From: Allium sativum
Taxonomy: Eukaryota; Streptophyta; Magnoliopsida; Asparagales; Amaryllidaceae
Direction of reading: 5' to 3'
Assembly (NCBI GenBank): GCA_030737875.1
Contig: CM060912.1
Location: 210,813,231-210,877,230, forward strand
DNA: 64,000 nucleotides
Position numbers and translations under genes: made by a program. The notes below the pieces were generated by a model. That model saw only the letters and a program-made list of their open reading frames with translations. It did no database searches and had not been told where the DNA came from. Of the stretch, positions 1 to 11,948 are shown in pieces; the stretch's first letter is position 1; each line of letters opens with the position of its first letter.

Positions 1-794
1 TAATAAGATGAAAATTATTACAACATATAATTTAAACATAGGTGCACATATGTAAACCCAATTTTCAAACTTAATATATTATTACAACTAAAAATGTAAA
101 ATATTCTCAAGGAGCTCTGTTAATTATAGCATTTGTTGACAATTCATAGTTTATTTGTTCAAATTACAGACTGTGCATTATAACCTTTCATGTTAAGTTG
201 GTTGTTACGTAGTGTATTTTGCGCCAATAGCTCATAATATTTTAGTGTTTAAAAACAATAAAACATGCCCACTTCTTTTATTTGGAAATTAAGCATGCAG
301 TGAATTTAATTTAAACACCACCAAAGCAATTTAGAAAACTGTGTACAAACGATACTTGGAAATACATAAATGCATTTAGTTGCGGTCCATCAAAAAATGA
401 TCGATATTCAAGCCATTAATTAGTTTACAGTAAGTATGGAAAAACGTACTAGCATGTTCTGATATAGTAGGTAAGCATGTAAAACTCCTCAGCTTCTAAA
501 GTACAGTCCATGTACTCTTCAAGAAAGCTTCATATGCTGGATTTTGGTGCTTCTTGTTGAGTACTAACAGAGATAAACTGAAGGCAAATAGGAACAATGT
601 TCAATTTTTTTGAGCAATTTAATTTGTAAATGAACGTAAACAAATGCATATATTCAGTATGTTAAATATATAAAATGGTAGTGAACCGTAAATAACACAA
701 CAAAAGGATTTTCTAAGTAATTGGTTTATAATTATTCTGATGCTTTTAGTAACCACTGGGAAGGTAAAAGAGATAAAACTTACATGACCAAAAC

Positions 795-848
795 TATGGT
801 TACATCCTTAAGGAATTAAACCATGGTTACATCCTTAAGGAATTAAAC
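795..848. repeat. Two-copy 27-bp tandem repeat
   Basis: Two adjacent, almost identical units containing ATGGTTACATCCTTAAGG; the motif starts at 796 and again at 823. No function is suggested; it looks like a local slippage duplication. Confidence 0.85.
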
Positions 849-1862
849 GATGTAATTTGGCAGTCAATATGCTAATAAATCGAAGCATATGAATTAATCG
901 TATGAAAAAAATAAAAGCAATGAGAAAGTAATACTTGAAACTCGAGATTGATGGAGTTGAAAAATTAATGGAATCAACGAATCAAGTAGATGAAGGAAAA
1001 TGGGTGTCATGAAATTATACGTATTGAATTAAAATTAAAAATAGCAAGTTAAGTTCTAAAAATCAATTGTTGTTGAATGCCTAAAAATATGGCAAAGAAT
1101 GTTTTGTCGTGAAATCGATACTGAAATAGCTGTGGTGCATTAGTGCAGAAGTCAAAGTTGAAATGATATATAAAGTAACTTACAGTAAGATGCATACAAA
1201 AATAATCTTTAGTTAGAATGTCAATGTAATGTGAACATGTAAATTTGATTAGTTAGAATTAAGAAAAATATGATTTTGTAACAAAAGAATAGCTAGGTAT
1301 GTGCTAAAGCAAGATATACTTTTTGGATCTGGTCTTCAATGCATACCGGTTGAAACATAAACCGAATATAGTCTATATAACCTATGGTTATACGAAAAGA
1401 AGGAACGAAATTTAGTTCATCATCCAACAGCCTAATGCTAGGTTACTAAGCAGAGCATGTAACAATATTGTTAATATTATTCAGTAATAGGGTAAATACC
1501 AATTGCTTGTGTTATTTCTTAAATAATAAAGAAGTTATGATTTGTTTTTCAGAAGAAAAAAAGAGTACAAAATATAATACCATTAATATGCGGCAAGCAT
1601 TGTAAGTGCTATGAGGTGATAAAAATCATGCAGCAAGAATATATGTAATTTTAATTGTAAGGGATCCGCTTTTCCTATTATCAATATTCATTTTTTGCTA
1701 ATTCTATAAATTAAATTTCAAAACAATATCAGCCTACAACCAACCCAAAAGTATCAATGAGAAGTCGGAAAGCTATTTAGAAGTTGGATGGATGATTACA
1801 AATTGAACATATAACACTAACCATTTAATAATTTTCATTTAAAATTAAAAAATTAATGATTA

Positions 1863-1999
1863 ATTTAAATATATTTTTGAACGTAAAAAATTTGATAATC
1901 AAATTAAACAATCGATTTAAATATATTTTTGAACGTAAAAAATTTAATTATTTAAAATTAAAAAATAATTTAAATATATTTTTGAACGTAAAAAATTCT
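1863..1999. repeat. Three-copy AT-rich repeat, about 54-bp spacing
   Basis: The string AATATATTTTTGAACGTAAA followed by further A residues occurs three times, separated by AT-rich filler of varying length. It is a short degenerate tandem array in otherwise unremarkable sequence. Confidence 0.8.
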
Positions 2000-2836
2000 A
2001 TAAATTAAAAGATGACCATCATACTACAAATGAGAGTTATATAATTACAGCTGATAACTTATTTTTATGTTCGTTAATTTCAGTTCATGAGATATAGGGA
2101 AACAAATCCTAATGATCCAGTAGTCATCTTCTACAATCCTGGTCAATATCGGAGAAAGTGTTTGTTAAGTTATTTATTTAAACATATCACTGACTTTCTA
2201 CTCGTTTACAGTCAATAAAAACGGTTCCAAAGTAAATAACAGTAGGCAAAAAAGATTTTGTCTATAAAATTTAAAATATACTATAGCAGCAGTACATAAC
2301 TGAGTTCATGACAATCAGAGTTAAACTCATTTCATTTAAAATTTCTACGATCCAAATTTTCCTGAAATGAATTACAAAATTAAAAAAAAGTTTAAAGAAG
2401 ACAGAAATAGAAGCAGTGATGCAGGTAAAGAAAAAAGTACAACAAAGGCCATTAGACTTCCACAATCTTGATTTGCAACTGTATATTTCAGGTAATCACC
2501 TGCCGGGTGGGAATGAAATTGTTGGAAATTAAACACGTGATCCCCTATATTTCTATACATAGTACGCATATATGGAAGACAAAAGGATGACATCAAGAAC
2601 TTGAGTTGCTCGCAACTCATAATGCAATTTACCAATAAGGCAAGGTCGAACTACCCGGAGCAAAATAAAGCTGAGTTAAAGTAACATTCGAGTGATATTA
2701 AAATACCATGGACTGCTGTAGGAGTTTAAAATAAGAATAATACATAAACCTATAGCCAGAATTACTATACAGAAGTTAATAAAGAGCATATATTTTCTAT
2801 GTCAAAATAAGAAGCATACAACTAAAGCCAGACATA

Positions 2837-2905
2837 GCAGAAGAAACTTCAATATGACAGAGCAGAAGAAACTTCAATATGACAGAGCAGAAGAAACTTC
2901 AGTAT
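2837..2905. repeat. 25-bp tandem repeat, nearly three copies
   Basis: Units beginning GCAGAAGAAACTTCAATATG start at 2837, 2862 and 2887, the last diverging after ACTTCAGTAT. A simple local duplication. Confidence 0.85.
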
Positions 2906-2978
2906 AATATATATCGAAGTAATTAGCTAAATCTTTGAAATTAATTAAACAATAACATGGCGGAAATTCAATACTTAC

Positions 2979-3199
2979 TCAGCATTGCCATGCATATGGG
3001 TTTGAGACTGAGCATTCTTCTTGGACACAATTATGGAAGCGCCAAACCCGTTTATGCCTTATTGCCATATGTGCCATCACCATTGTCATTGCCACTGTTA
3101 AGCATAACTTGGGTTGTACCCAGCTAGGTTTTCTCTAGCTTTAACTTTCTGTTTTTCATTAAACCCGACCAGCTCATCTTCATCCATAGGTATTAATGT
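2979..3199 (-). pseudogene. Possible decayed exon, unidentified protein
   Basis: On the minus strand this stretch is bounded by an acceptor match (a T-run then TTTTTTAG, CT at 3200-3201 on the plus strand) and a perfect donor match GTAAGT (ACTTAC at 2973-2978). Translation gives protein-like text in pieces: one frame opens TLIPMDEDELVGF and runs to a TAA after about 33 codons; another frame carries NGFGASIIVSKKNAQSQ. The open stretches sit in different frames and are separated by stops, so if this was coding it carries at least two frame disruptions. I do not recognise the family. The alternative is chance open stretches next to chance splice matches. Confidence 0.3.
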
Positions 3200-6100
3200 C
3201 TAAAAAAGTTCTTCAGTAAGTATTACATCTTAATTTGTAAGGAAGGAAAAATAAGGATGATAAGTTCTATGCCAAAACTAATAAAAACATAAAATATTAA
3301 GGTGAGAAACGTAGAATGGAAATTATATTAAAACAAATATTTGCAGAAGCACCTATTGATTATTGTACATATATTACATGTAGATATCGTTGTTAAAAAC
3401 ATGTTACACGACGATATAGCAGAATATATCATATCAACATACAAACCTTCTTAATATCCATTTATATAATTTAGCATGTATAATTGTTGGTGCTATATAA
3501 GACAAATGATTTCCTATATAAATATATTTGACACATCGAAAAAGAAACATATGCCAGGGTATACAAAGGAACAAATTACGCTATGCAATGTAAAACGAAT
3601 ATTTAACCTTTTATGTCAAAAGAGTTAAATACATGTATTTAATACTCGAGTGACATATTTTGTGAAGTTAAGATTAGGAAAAGCTGCCAGCATGGATAGG
3701 AAGCTCATTTGCAATTGACAGATTTAGAAATACAAATCATCCCTAAAATACCAGGATGGAGATAATTTCATTCATCAAATTTGTTTTTAAAGTCTTGGTT
3801 AGTCATACCTTAAGTTGTTCGCTCTATCTGTGTATTTCTACAGCTATCCAAACTTTCCATTTCTTTACCCACGTAGATGTCTCAAACAACTCATGGAGCA
3901 AGAATCCATCGTCCAAAATCTGCATATCCGTAGTGCTATCACAAAGCACCTACCTGTTAACAGAATTTTAGTTAGCAGTGTTAGCAGGTATATATTTACA
4001 GTCAAACTAATGTCCGCCAAATACCAATATTCATTCACCTATACTATATACTATGATAAATATCAAAGTACCAATGAAATATTTTAAGACATATATTGGA
4101 ATTTCAGACATCTATCAAAAATTATACATAACCGAAATAAAAGTCAACATGATGTTGTCAAAAATGACTTATTCAAAGATTGAATGAAAGATACATAATC
4201 CAAATAAAATTAAAAGTGCACCTCAGGTAAGTTCTATAATTTAACAAATGTACCAAACCAAACAAATTTGCATTCTGGAAGAAGTTCCATAGAACACATC
4301 TCAACAATGTTAATGACCCACATCTAGATCATCCAGTCTACTATAAGACTGAAAAGAGTTGTGATTTGACAAAGAGAGGCAAGCATGTAATGATAGCAAA
4401 GGTAAACATGAGTACCGGTTATTCATTGGTGAGATAAAATGAAGTAAGATCATCGGAGAAGACTTTTAGAAACTGAAATTAAATTAGAAAAAGAATTTTG
4501 ATGGAGATAGGGCTTGGGGTTAGAATGAAAACAATAACCTATCATCGTTGCCCCTTTAATCCTAATGATTGAGAAATCAATGGTGACGGATTATCTTTTT
4601 TTCCATAAGTCACGTAAATAGGAGATGAGTTTTTCTTCCCCATTTAAACAACGGATAGATTGTTAAGAGTATACTGCATCATAATGTGTAATACTATTCA
4701 CTGTAACTATAAAGTTTTTCATTTAATTAAAAACTAATGACCATTACAAAGCAATATGCAAAATAATATTTCACAATATCCAACATATGATATTTTGCAG
4801 TTTAAGGCAAAACCGATCTTCATATGCAATGGGGCAAAGGGCACGATGCCCTAAAAAAAGAAATTAACAAATATTATTTTACTATTATATACATAAGTAG
4901 TAGGTCTACAAAATAAATTGGCTAGTTAATATAATTTGGACGCAAAAAAGTGGGGGTAAAATAGTCTTAGCAATTAATATAATTTTAAATAAACAAATTA
5001 AACCATTAGCTGACAGAAAAACTCATTATAACTGGCTAAGTGAATTTTGACTAATAACTTCGAAAATATATTTTCCCCCATTATAACTGTAAGGAAATTA
5101 TGGCAGTACTAAAGCAGAGGTATTATCCCAAAAGGTTAGTCAATCTCAATTTAATAATTTTGTAATTGTATTATAGCACATACATAGCCGATTAATGTCT
5201 ATGCATTTCAAAAATTGTTTGGATAAGAGAACGGCTTTATCATAATGCGAATCAAATTGAGATGACATCTAAATATTCAACTCATAAAATATGCCTGTCG
5301 GCCTACACAACAAGTTATAAACAAAGCTTCGTAAAAGTATAGAAAAACTAAGGTAATACGGTTTGTTTCTTCAAAACGCTGGTTGTATAAGAAACATAGT
5401 TGGGAACTTAAAAGAACATCTTTCACAAACTCAACTCGTTGTAGAAGTCAAAATATAAGGGAGACATAATAAACTTAATTCGCCTTTGTAAACGAATTAA
5501 AATGGTTTTAATTTACAACATCTATTCAAATCAGTAGCATCTGTTAGTAAACAGGAATAATTACACAAACTAGACATTATTATATTCAGAGAAATACTAA
5601 CTCAGAAATTGTTACGGTTAATGAAAAGACATAAGCTAATTCAAATTATCAATTACCGACAAAATTATAATTTAACATTTAACTTGAATTAAGTTAATCT
5701 GCTCATAACAAATTTATTGAAAAGTAGATCAAAAAATTCATTTGTTTTAGAAAACAGTAGAAAAATCACATAATAGAGTCCTCATAAACCCTTTTTGAAA
5801 CTCCTACACAATACAATGTTTAGGGATTATCTTTAGAGTACTGTAATTGTTAGAGAAATTCATAACCAAATGTGCAATTGTAAGCCACATTTAGATAGCA
5901 TGTTTTTATTGTAAATTACCGCAATATTTAAAAAAACTAACGGATAGAGACCAGAAGGAAAATCAGCTCAAGGTCTCATGTTCATGTGGGTAATGCACAA
6001 TATTTCATTTTCTAATAAGGAAACTATATAGTTCTGAGTTTGCAGTGATAGTCGGATTTCATATCTTCTATGTTATTAAAGCATGGCACAAACATAGTGA

Positions 6101-6673
6101 ATAATTAATGATGATGACTCTTCTGCATAAGACTCAAAAGAGGGGAATAACATGTTTCTTTAACAATAATGAATTCCATAACCAGAGCATGCAGCATCAA
6201 CAAAAAGTGTGTTGGGCGCCTTATTTCATATGTCATGAGCGTAATAAAAATGTGTAATATAACTATTGAGAAGATAAATGATACATCGTTGGAAATAACA
6301 ATTATACAGTTGAGAAAAATAAGGCATAATTTTAAGAAACTATGCCTGTATTTTAATCGCACATTCCCCAAGCACAATTTAACTAATTCAATAGACATTT
6401 CTGTATAAAGTATAAACTTATTGACATCTCGCTTATTTTTCGTTTGATTATTATAATTATAGTAAATGACCAAGTCAGGAACATAGCAGTAACTAAGAAC
6501 TAATAACTGTGTCATGGACTATGAAGAAAATAAATTTTTGACTGTAAGCGAATAAGAATCTGACAATATGAATTAAGGTACAGGAACAAACATGCAGTGA
6601 TCAGAAATGAAAGGAAATAAAAAATCATTGAATTAATTTGCAAGAAAAAAAAGGTAGGCTAAAAATATTTTAC

Positions 6674-7125
6674 CTCCGCGTGTATCTTTAATAGTCGCTT
6701 TGGTATCGGTTGTTGTAGATGAAGGAGGAAAGATTTAAGATAGAAGGCAAAACTAGTTGTACAACACAGATTACTTCATCATTTTAGAACAGACGGAAGG
6801 ATTCACTTAAGGGAAGTTGTGATTTCAAGGTTGTGATACAAAACCAAGGCAGTGAATTTGGGCATGAAATATAGCTATAAAATCGATAGATTTTTCCATA
6901 TTTGGGGACGAAATTTAGGTTTGCATTCGGCAGTTTTCCCAAAATTGGTGAGGAAAAATTGAAAGAGGAGGAAGCGAGATCGTTTTCTTCTTCGAGAAGA
7001 CAGTATTTGGGAAAGAGATCAGTTGGGAAACAAACATGGTCATAAGACAGTTTAACCATTATTAAAAAAAGGACGAAGAGGAAAGGAGATGGTTATGTTG
7101 AAGTGGGAAGAAGACGCGTGTATAC
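6674..7125 (-). other. Possible 5' exon / leader of a minus-strand gene
   Basis: Read on the minus strand, a pyrimidine-rich leader (CT-rich around 7060-7125) precedes an ATG at 7059 that opens 91 codons (MVKLSYDHVCFPTDLF at the N-terminus) closing at 6784. Further on, a good splice-donor match GGAG|GTAAAA lies at 6671-6677. The composition is richer in G+C than the surroundings, as expected for an exon. I do not recognise the 91-residue product and see no TATA box upstream. It could be a non-coding first exon with an upstream ORF. Downstream exons cannot be followed. Confidence 0.3.
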
Positions 7126-7205
7126 GATGTAACGTTTAACACTTTATTGAATTAAAAAAAAGGACAGATGTCACCATACGAATGCGTTGGTATCAAGTAT
7201 AACTA

Positions 7206-7227
7206 ATAGAATAGATAGATAGATAGA
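7206..7227. repeat. Short GATA-type microsatellite
   Basis: About five units of ATAG/GATA in a row. Simple repeat only. Confidence 0.8.
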
Positions 7228-7693
7228 CTGTACGAGTAATGGTTTATGTTTAACCATTTGTTAGTAGCACATGTATTTGTTGTATTCTATTATTGTAACA
7301 ATATGTAACTATCCTGTAAACTGTGGTTATGTAAGTAAATGTACTGTGTTCTGAGAAGATCCTATTACCATCGTAGAGTTGTATTATACAAGTATTAAGT
7401 ATGTCGAGCCACACGAAAAAAACAGATAGTTTATCACCGACGTACTTAAGACTTGTTAATGCAAATCTACGAATGGTCGCTCCTACCAAGCACTATTCTC
7501 CGCTCTAATAGACGACATCACTTGTTAATGCTCATTATTAGGGTGGATCTCGGGGTGGGGCGTTACATTCAACACCTGTAGGATTTGCTACAGAGACATG
7601 GAAGAGACTTTTAACGTACATAGTGAAGGATTCTAAGAAGCTGAACAAAAGATGAGATGAAAGCATGATATTTGAACAGATTACCTAACAAAT

Positions 7694-9205
7694 TGTAACA
7701 TCCCATCTTTTTGTCCAGTTTTCGCCTATAATTAAACCAACTTAAACCGTTCATAAAGGCGAACTGTTATGGGTACTGACATATATTGAACAAAATAAAA
7801 GAACTTTTCATATCATAATACAATATTATATCAGAGTTACATGGAATATCAGAGTTACAATATATAGCAGCAGAAAGCATAAGTATACTCTCAGCGGTAG
7901 AGGCAATACGATATAGCGGAGACTCCAACTTTAGCTTGAAGCTCCAACTTAGAAAGTGCTCCAAATCTTGCTCCAAGGGTCTATAAATGTAAAACTAAAC
8001 GACTAGCTGCCTGTGTGAAAATTTGTGGGCACTCAGAGTTTAGGAAAGAACAATAAACTCTAGGTCAGTCATGGGACTGGTGTGAGAACATAAAACAGTT
8101 AGTTTTGGGTCAATTTTAAAGTTGGAAAATACACCGGACCACGCCGCTAATGCGGAACGGGTTTACTCCATGTGAATACCCATGAATATAAATTCGCACG
8201 AACTTTGGAAAAATGAGGCTATCGTAAGCTCGTCCCACATCACACAATGCAAGCGCATACCAGATGGGCGCGTTTTGTCTTATGATAACCAAACATGCTT
8301 TTATACATGAAAGTCCCCTTTATACTACTAATAGTGCATAGTGTTGAAAACCATTTCGCAAATAAATATATTTATCTAGCAAGCATAGTGGTTATGCCCA
8401 CATACTTAGTTTACAAACAAAACGAAAGGCTCGTATTGGTTGTTGGGTTCCAATATGATGGTTCCTGACATGAAAGATCAACCGGGAACACGATCAAGGT
8501 GCATATCACGGTTTTCATCCAGACACGGACACCAAACACCAGGTAAATCACCGGTTAACATCCAAGCATGGACACCGAACATACCCTTATTTTCCCTAGG
8601 TTTCAAAGTAGATCTACCGCCAAAGCTTTCGAGTTTCAACAGAGATATGTATACAACCTAACAGCCAGTTTACAATCAATCCGGGGTGTGAAGTTCGTTG
8701 AGGTCACGATATACACAACGCTATGCTTCAATAAGCAATGCTTGGATCATCACTAGTTCATTTCATAACTTGAGTATGCCACGTTGTAAGTTTACTATGC
8801 AACATTGTCAATTTACATAATGTCACTGATTTCTATCAATACATAACCTCTAAGCACGTAAAACTTAGAGATGGGAATAATTAATTGCCACAATCCGATA
8901 TATATTAATAGAAATCAGTGCTACGCAGTCAATTACAATGTCAGACGCACAATCCATACAAGTCCATCATGGGTCTGAACGGAACAAAATCCAAAAATCC
9001 TCAAATATATTCAGACCTCGTGCCACTTATAACCTCATATTGGGTGATCAGCCCAATCGAGGCATCTGCAGTCAATCCAAACAAATCCAAAGATTCCTGT
9101 TCTTCATTTGTCATTTCCAAATCTTCAATTTGCTTCATAGCGTGGTACTATTACTTGGAATAGTTTTTAGACTTACATCTGATCCCGGTCTTTCCAAATA
9201 ATAAG
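7694..9205 (-). mobile_element. Old LTR relic of the giant-LTR superfamily
   Basis: The stretch begins TGTAACATCCC, matching the complement of an LTR end, and then runs through the same order of landmarks as the distal parts of the better preserved minus-strand LTRs in this window. These are a GGCACTCAGAGTTTAG-like motif with CAGTCATGGGACTGGTGTG (about 8028-8090), a GGACCACGCC-like motif with GCGGAACGGG (8136-8161), CATCACACAATGCAA (about 8239), ATAACCTCTAAGC (about 8843) and ATGGGTCTGAACGGAACA (about 8968). The covarying LTR hairpin is still pairable at 9149-9203. It is clearly more diverged than the other copies. The upper boundary is uncertain: similarity fades after about 9205 and I cannot find the other terminus or a target duplication. 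Confidence 0.75.
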
Positions 9206-10645
9206 CGTATTTAAAACAAAGCTATGGACCATACCGGTTTCAATTCAAATCTCCTCCCAATGTTTGTCAAGTCATTTTAGGTTAAGGTTAGAGTCATTTC
9301 AAATTCTTAAATCTCATTACCATATTATTCCTTCCTTATACATCCCATATTCAAAATTCCTTTATTTCGTTGTTATTATTTCATCTGTCTTCTCAACCAT
9401 CCAATATAAATTTAGCTTTGAAGTTCATACAGAACACTTCAAGCCTTCCCATATTTTAGAAAATCCTTTTAAAGTGTTGATATAATTCCTGATTTAGAAA
9501 TCTCAAAATCAAGTCATTACAAGGAAATGTCAACGCGTTACTAAAAATGCTATAGAATAGCTATTTAAACCTAATGGGTTCAAATCATGCAAAGGTTCAA
9601 ATCCTTTACTCGAATTATTCCAATTAATGAATACTGCTTGTTAAAATTTCCAAAATTGTTATAAATTCAAAGGGTTTAATTAAATTCCAAATTAGATTTT
9701 GAAATAACCATCTTGTTCGTCGGATCAGTTAGGGATAGCCAGGGAGAGAAGGAAACTGTATTTTCCAAGCCCAAGCCTTAGACACTATGCTCTCTGTCAC
9801 CCTAGAACATTCTGACATATATATGTATTATTGGAAGAAATGTTGTTAACATATACATAAATTTTTATGCATTTGGTAACGGTTCAAAATTTGTCATTTT
9901 CTAATTCGTAACTACGGTTTCATACTCCGATTAAAACCATAGTTCAACTTTTATCGAAAACTTAACATAATAGCTCCAATTTGTTTAATTGTTTAAAGCT
10001 TACAAATGGCCTTTTAAAATAATGAATTGAAGGGTGTTTAATAAACCAATGTTTAGTTACATGCTTAAATCAAATTTTTCTCTTAAATTAAATCTAAAGC
10101 TTACGGATAGCTAAACGTTTACTTCAACAAATATAACTAAAATCAAATTTTTAATTATATTTCAAAACCTTTTCAAATCTTAAGAGTTCGAAACAATTTT
10201 TCATGATATTTGCAAAATCATTTTGTTGCTATGAAAAATCATTTAATTATTTGTGACTTACATTTCAAATTATTTAGAAGTTGGAATTCAAAATTTAACT
10301 TTCACTTTATTTCTAATCATGATTCACATAAGAAGGAGATTTAAATTGACTACCCATATATTCCACGATTACAGTGTGTGGGTGATGCAAAAAAATCAAT
10401 CTATATAAAACACAAGTTCATCCACCAACATGGCAACAATCAAACAATCTATAAAATGGTGCGCAAGTGTTACGTTAAATAATGCTTAGTGTTTGGTGTG
10501 TTCTAGCTACAAACATCCATCGCATGCAATAGCAACCATTTACACATCGACTGAATATACTTATAAACAAATTATGTCTAACCACAAAATAAAATTAATC
10601 ACTTTATTAAATTTAAAATTTATTAAATTAGAGTTCTCACCAAAT
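9206..10645. other. AT-rich sequence, nothing identified
   Basis: Continues from the LTR relic into AT-rich sequence without recognised landmarks. It may be the diverged proximal half of the same LTR. A TATA-like CTATATAAAAC on the plus strand near 10401-10411 is the only promoter-like string. No open frame of interest. Confidence 0.4.
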
Positions 10646-10650
10646 ATTGC
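10646..10650. repeat. Left target-site duplication of Element 1 (ATTGC)
   Basis: ATTGC immediately precedes the first base of the left LTR and is repeated exactly at 25436-25440 directly after the right LTR. Five bases is the usual duplication length for Ty3/gypsy integrases. It proves that 10651-25435 arrived as one unit. Confidence 0.95.
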
Positions 10651-11599
10651 TGTAACAACCCGAAAATCTGGGCCAGTTTAAAAATTTTATTTTGGCAATT
10701 TTAGCGAATTTTGATTATTTAAAATGAATTATTTTAAATAATATCGACGAGAAATTTATTTTGAATGGAATTCGAACGTATATATTATATACGCCGTCGT
10801 TAGAATATAAATATTTATATATAATTATAAATAGGAATTGAAAATGGCGCGGTAGTTCGATAATTCGATTTCAAACTTCAATTGAATGTACCGGGTGCAA
10901 AACAATCCGGATTTTAGTGAAACCAAAAACATTAGGATCTAATTGATGATATCTTTCCAAAGAATCAAAAAAATCAAAATTTCATAGCGGAAATCAGAAG
11001 ATATGTCCAGTTGAAAATTCTGAATAGTCGCTATGGAATTCAGGCCCTTAAAAATGGACATTTTGCAAATGACCTCGGATTTCGACGAAACCAGTTTTGT
11101 TGGGTCCGTGATGTCAAATTATTGCTAGGTTTCAAATTTCATAATTTTTCGAATCAATATGTGAGCGTGGCAAAGGAAAACGCGTTTGACCATTTCAGTT
11201 GATTTTAATCGACTGGAAATTGGCCATTTTTCCAACGATCTCAGAATTCGACGAAACTAGTTTTGTTAGGACCGTATCGTTAATATGAAGCTAGAAAATA
11301 TTTTTCTGAAATTTTTCTAGTTAATATGTGACCTCGGTAATTTGAAATGCACGTTTAAAATTCAATATAGTGATTTAAATGTAAACTCAACGGAAACTGA
11401 TTGTAACGATCGAATCATCTTACGATGCATATCCCATTGTGTTCGGAATGGGGGTAAAACGCTATAGACTACAGGTGGTGGGCCTCGTTTCGAGGTCGTA
11501 TGTGAAGGTCAACTTTTTGAAAATAAAATAATTAAATTAATTAAAAATTAAAAACCCCCTTCCTCCTTTCCTTATGCTCTGCCCCCCCCCCCCCCCCCG

Positions 11600-11948
11600 A
11601 TATTTTCGATTCAGAAAAACTAAAATTAAAAAAAAAAAAAAAAGGAAAAGGCGATCGCTCCACCAGGGAGGCCGCCGCCCAGCCTCCTGGCGCCGCCGCG
11701 CCGAGCGTAGTTCTCCCCTCCCCCTCCGCCTTCTTCCCCTGCTCCTCCCCGCTTCAGAAATCGCGAACCCAAAAGCCCCATTCGAACGCCCCCCTGCTGC
11801 GACCACCACCCCGCCCAAACCCACGACGCAGACCCCCCATCGAGCCACCAGCCACCGCAGGCCCCACCTTCGACCTCCGAGCGCCCTCCTCGCGTCAGAG
11901 CCCCCCCCTCCTCGGCAGCGCTGCAAAAATCCCCCCCCCCTCCTCTCT
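11600..11948 (+). promoter_or_regulatory. Exon-like GC-rich leader in LTR with splice donor
   Basis: In a 6.9-kb AT-rich LTR this block of about 350 bp is abruptly rich in C and G, reads like a plant 5' untranslated exon (long pyrimidine runs, CCGCC motifs) and ends exactly at CTCTCT|GTAAGTTTTA, an excellent donor match at 11949. The same arrangement recurs at 19560-19858 in the right LTR and, with unrelated sequence, in the LTRs of Elements 2, 3 and 4. I infer a first exon of the element transcript. No TATA box is obvious just upstream. The proline/arginine-rich frames here are not credible genes. Confidence 0.5.

Larger units (their letters stand above)
1..6650. other. AT-rich gene-poor region, no confident gene
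   Basis: Six and a half kilobases of AT-rich sequence in which I see no LTR ends, no recognisable domain and no open frame longer than about 136 codons. It holds small tandem repeats (listed separately) and a few short stretches with exon-like composition, for example around 2080-2160 on the plus strand (an AG acceptor match followed by about 28 open codons) and around 2460-2640 and 2979-3199 on the minus strand. These could be decayed exons of an old gene or transposon, or introns of a gene whose exons I do not recognise. I make no functional call. Confidence 0.5.

Noticed and set aside
2080..2160. Plus-strand exon beginning after an AG at about 2081 and reading RYRETNPNDPVVIFYNPG
   Set aside because: Protein-like over only about 28 codons with no neighbouring exon on the same strand and no family I recognise, so not listed as a gene.
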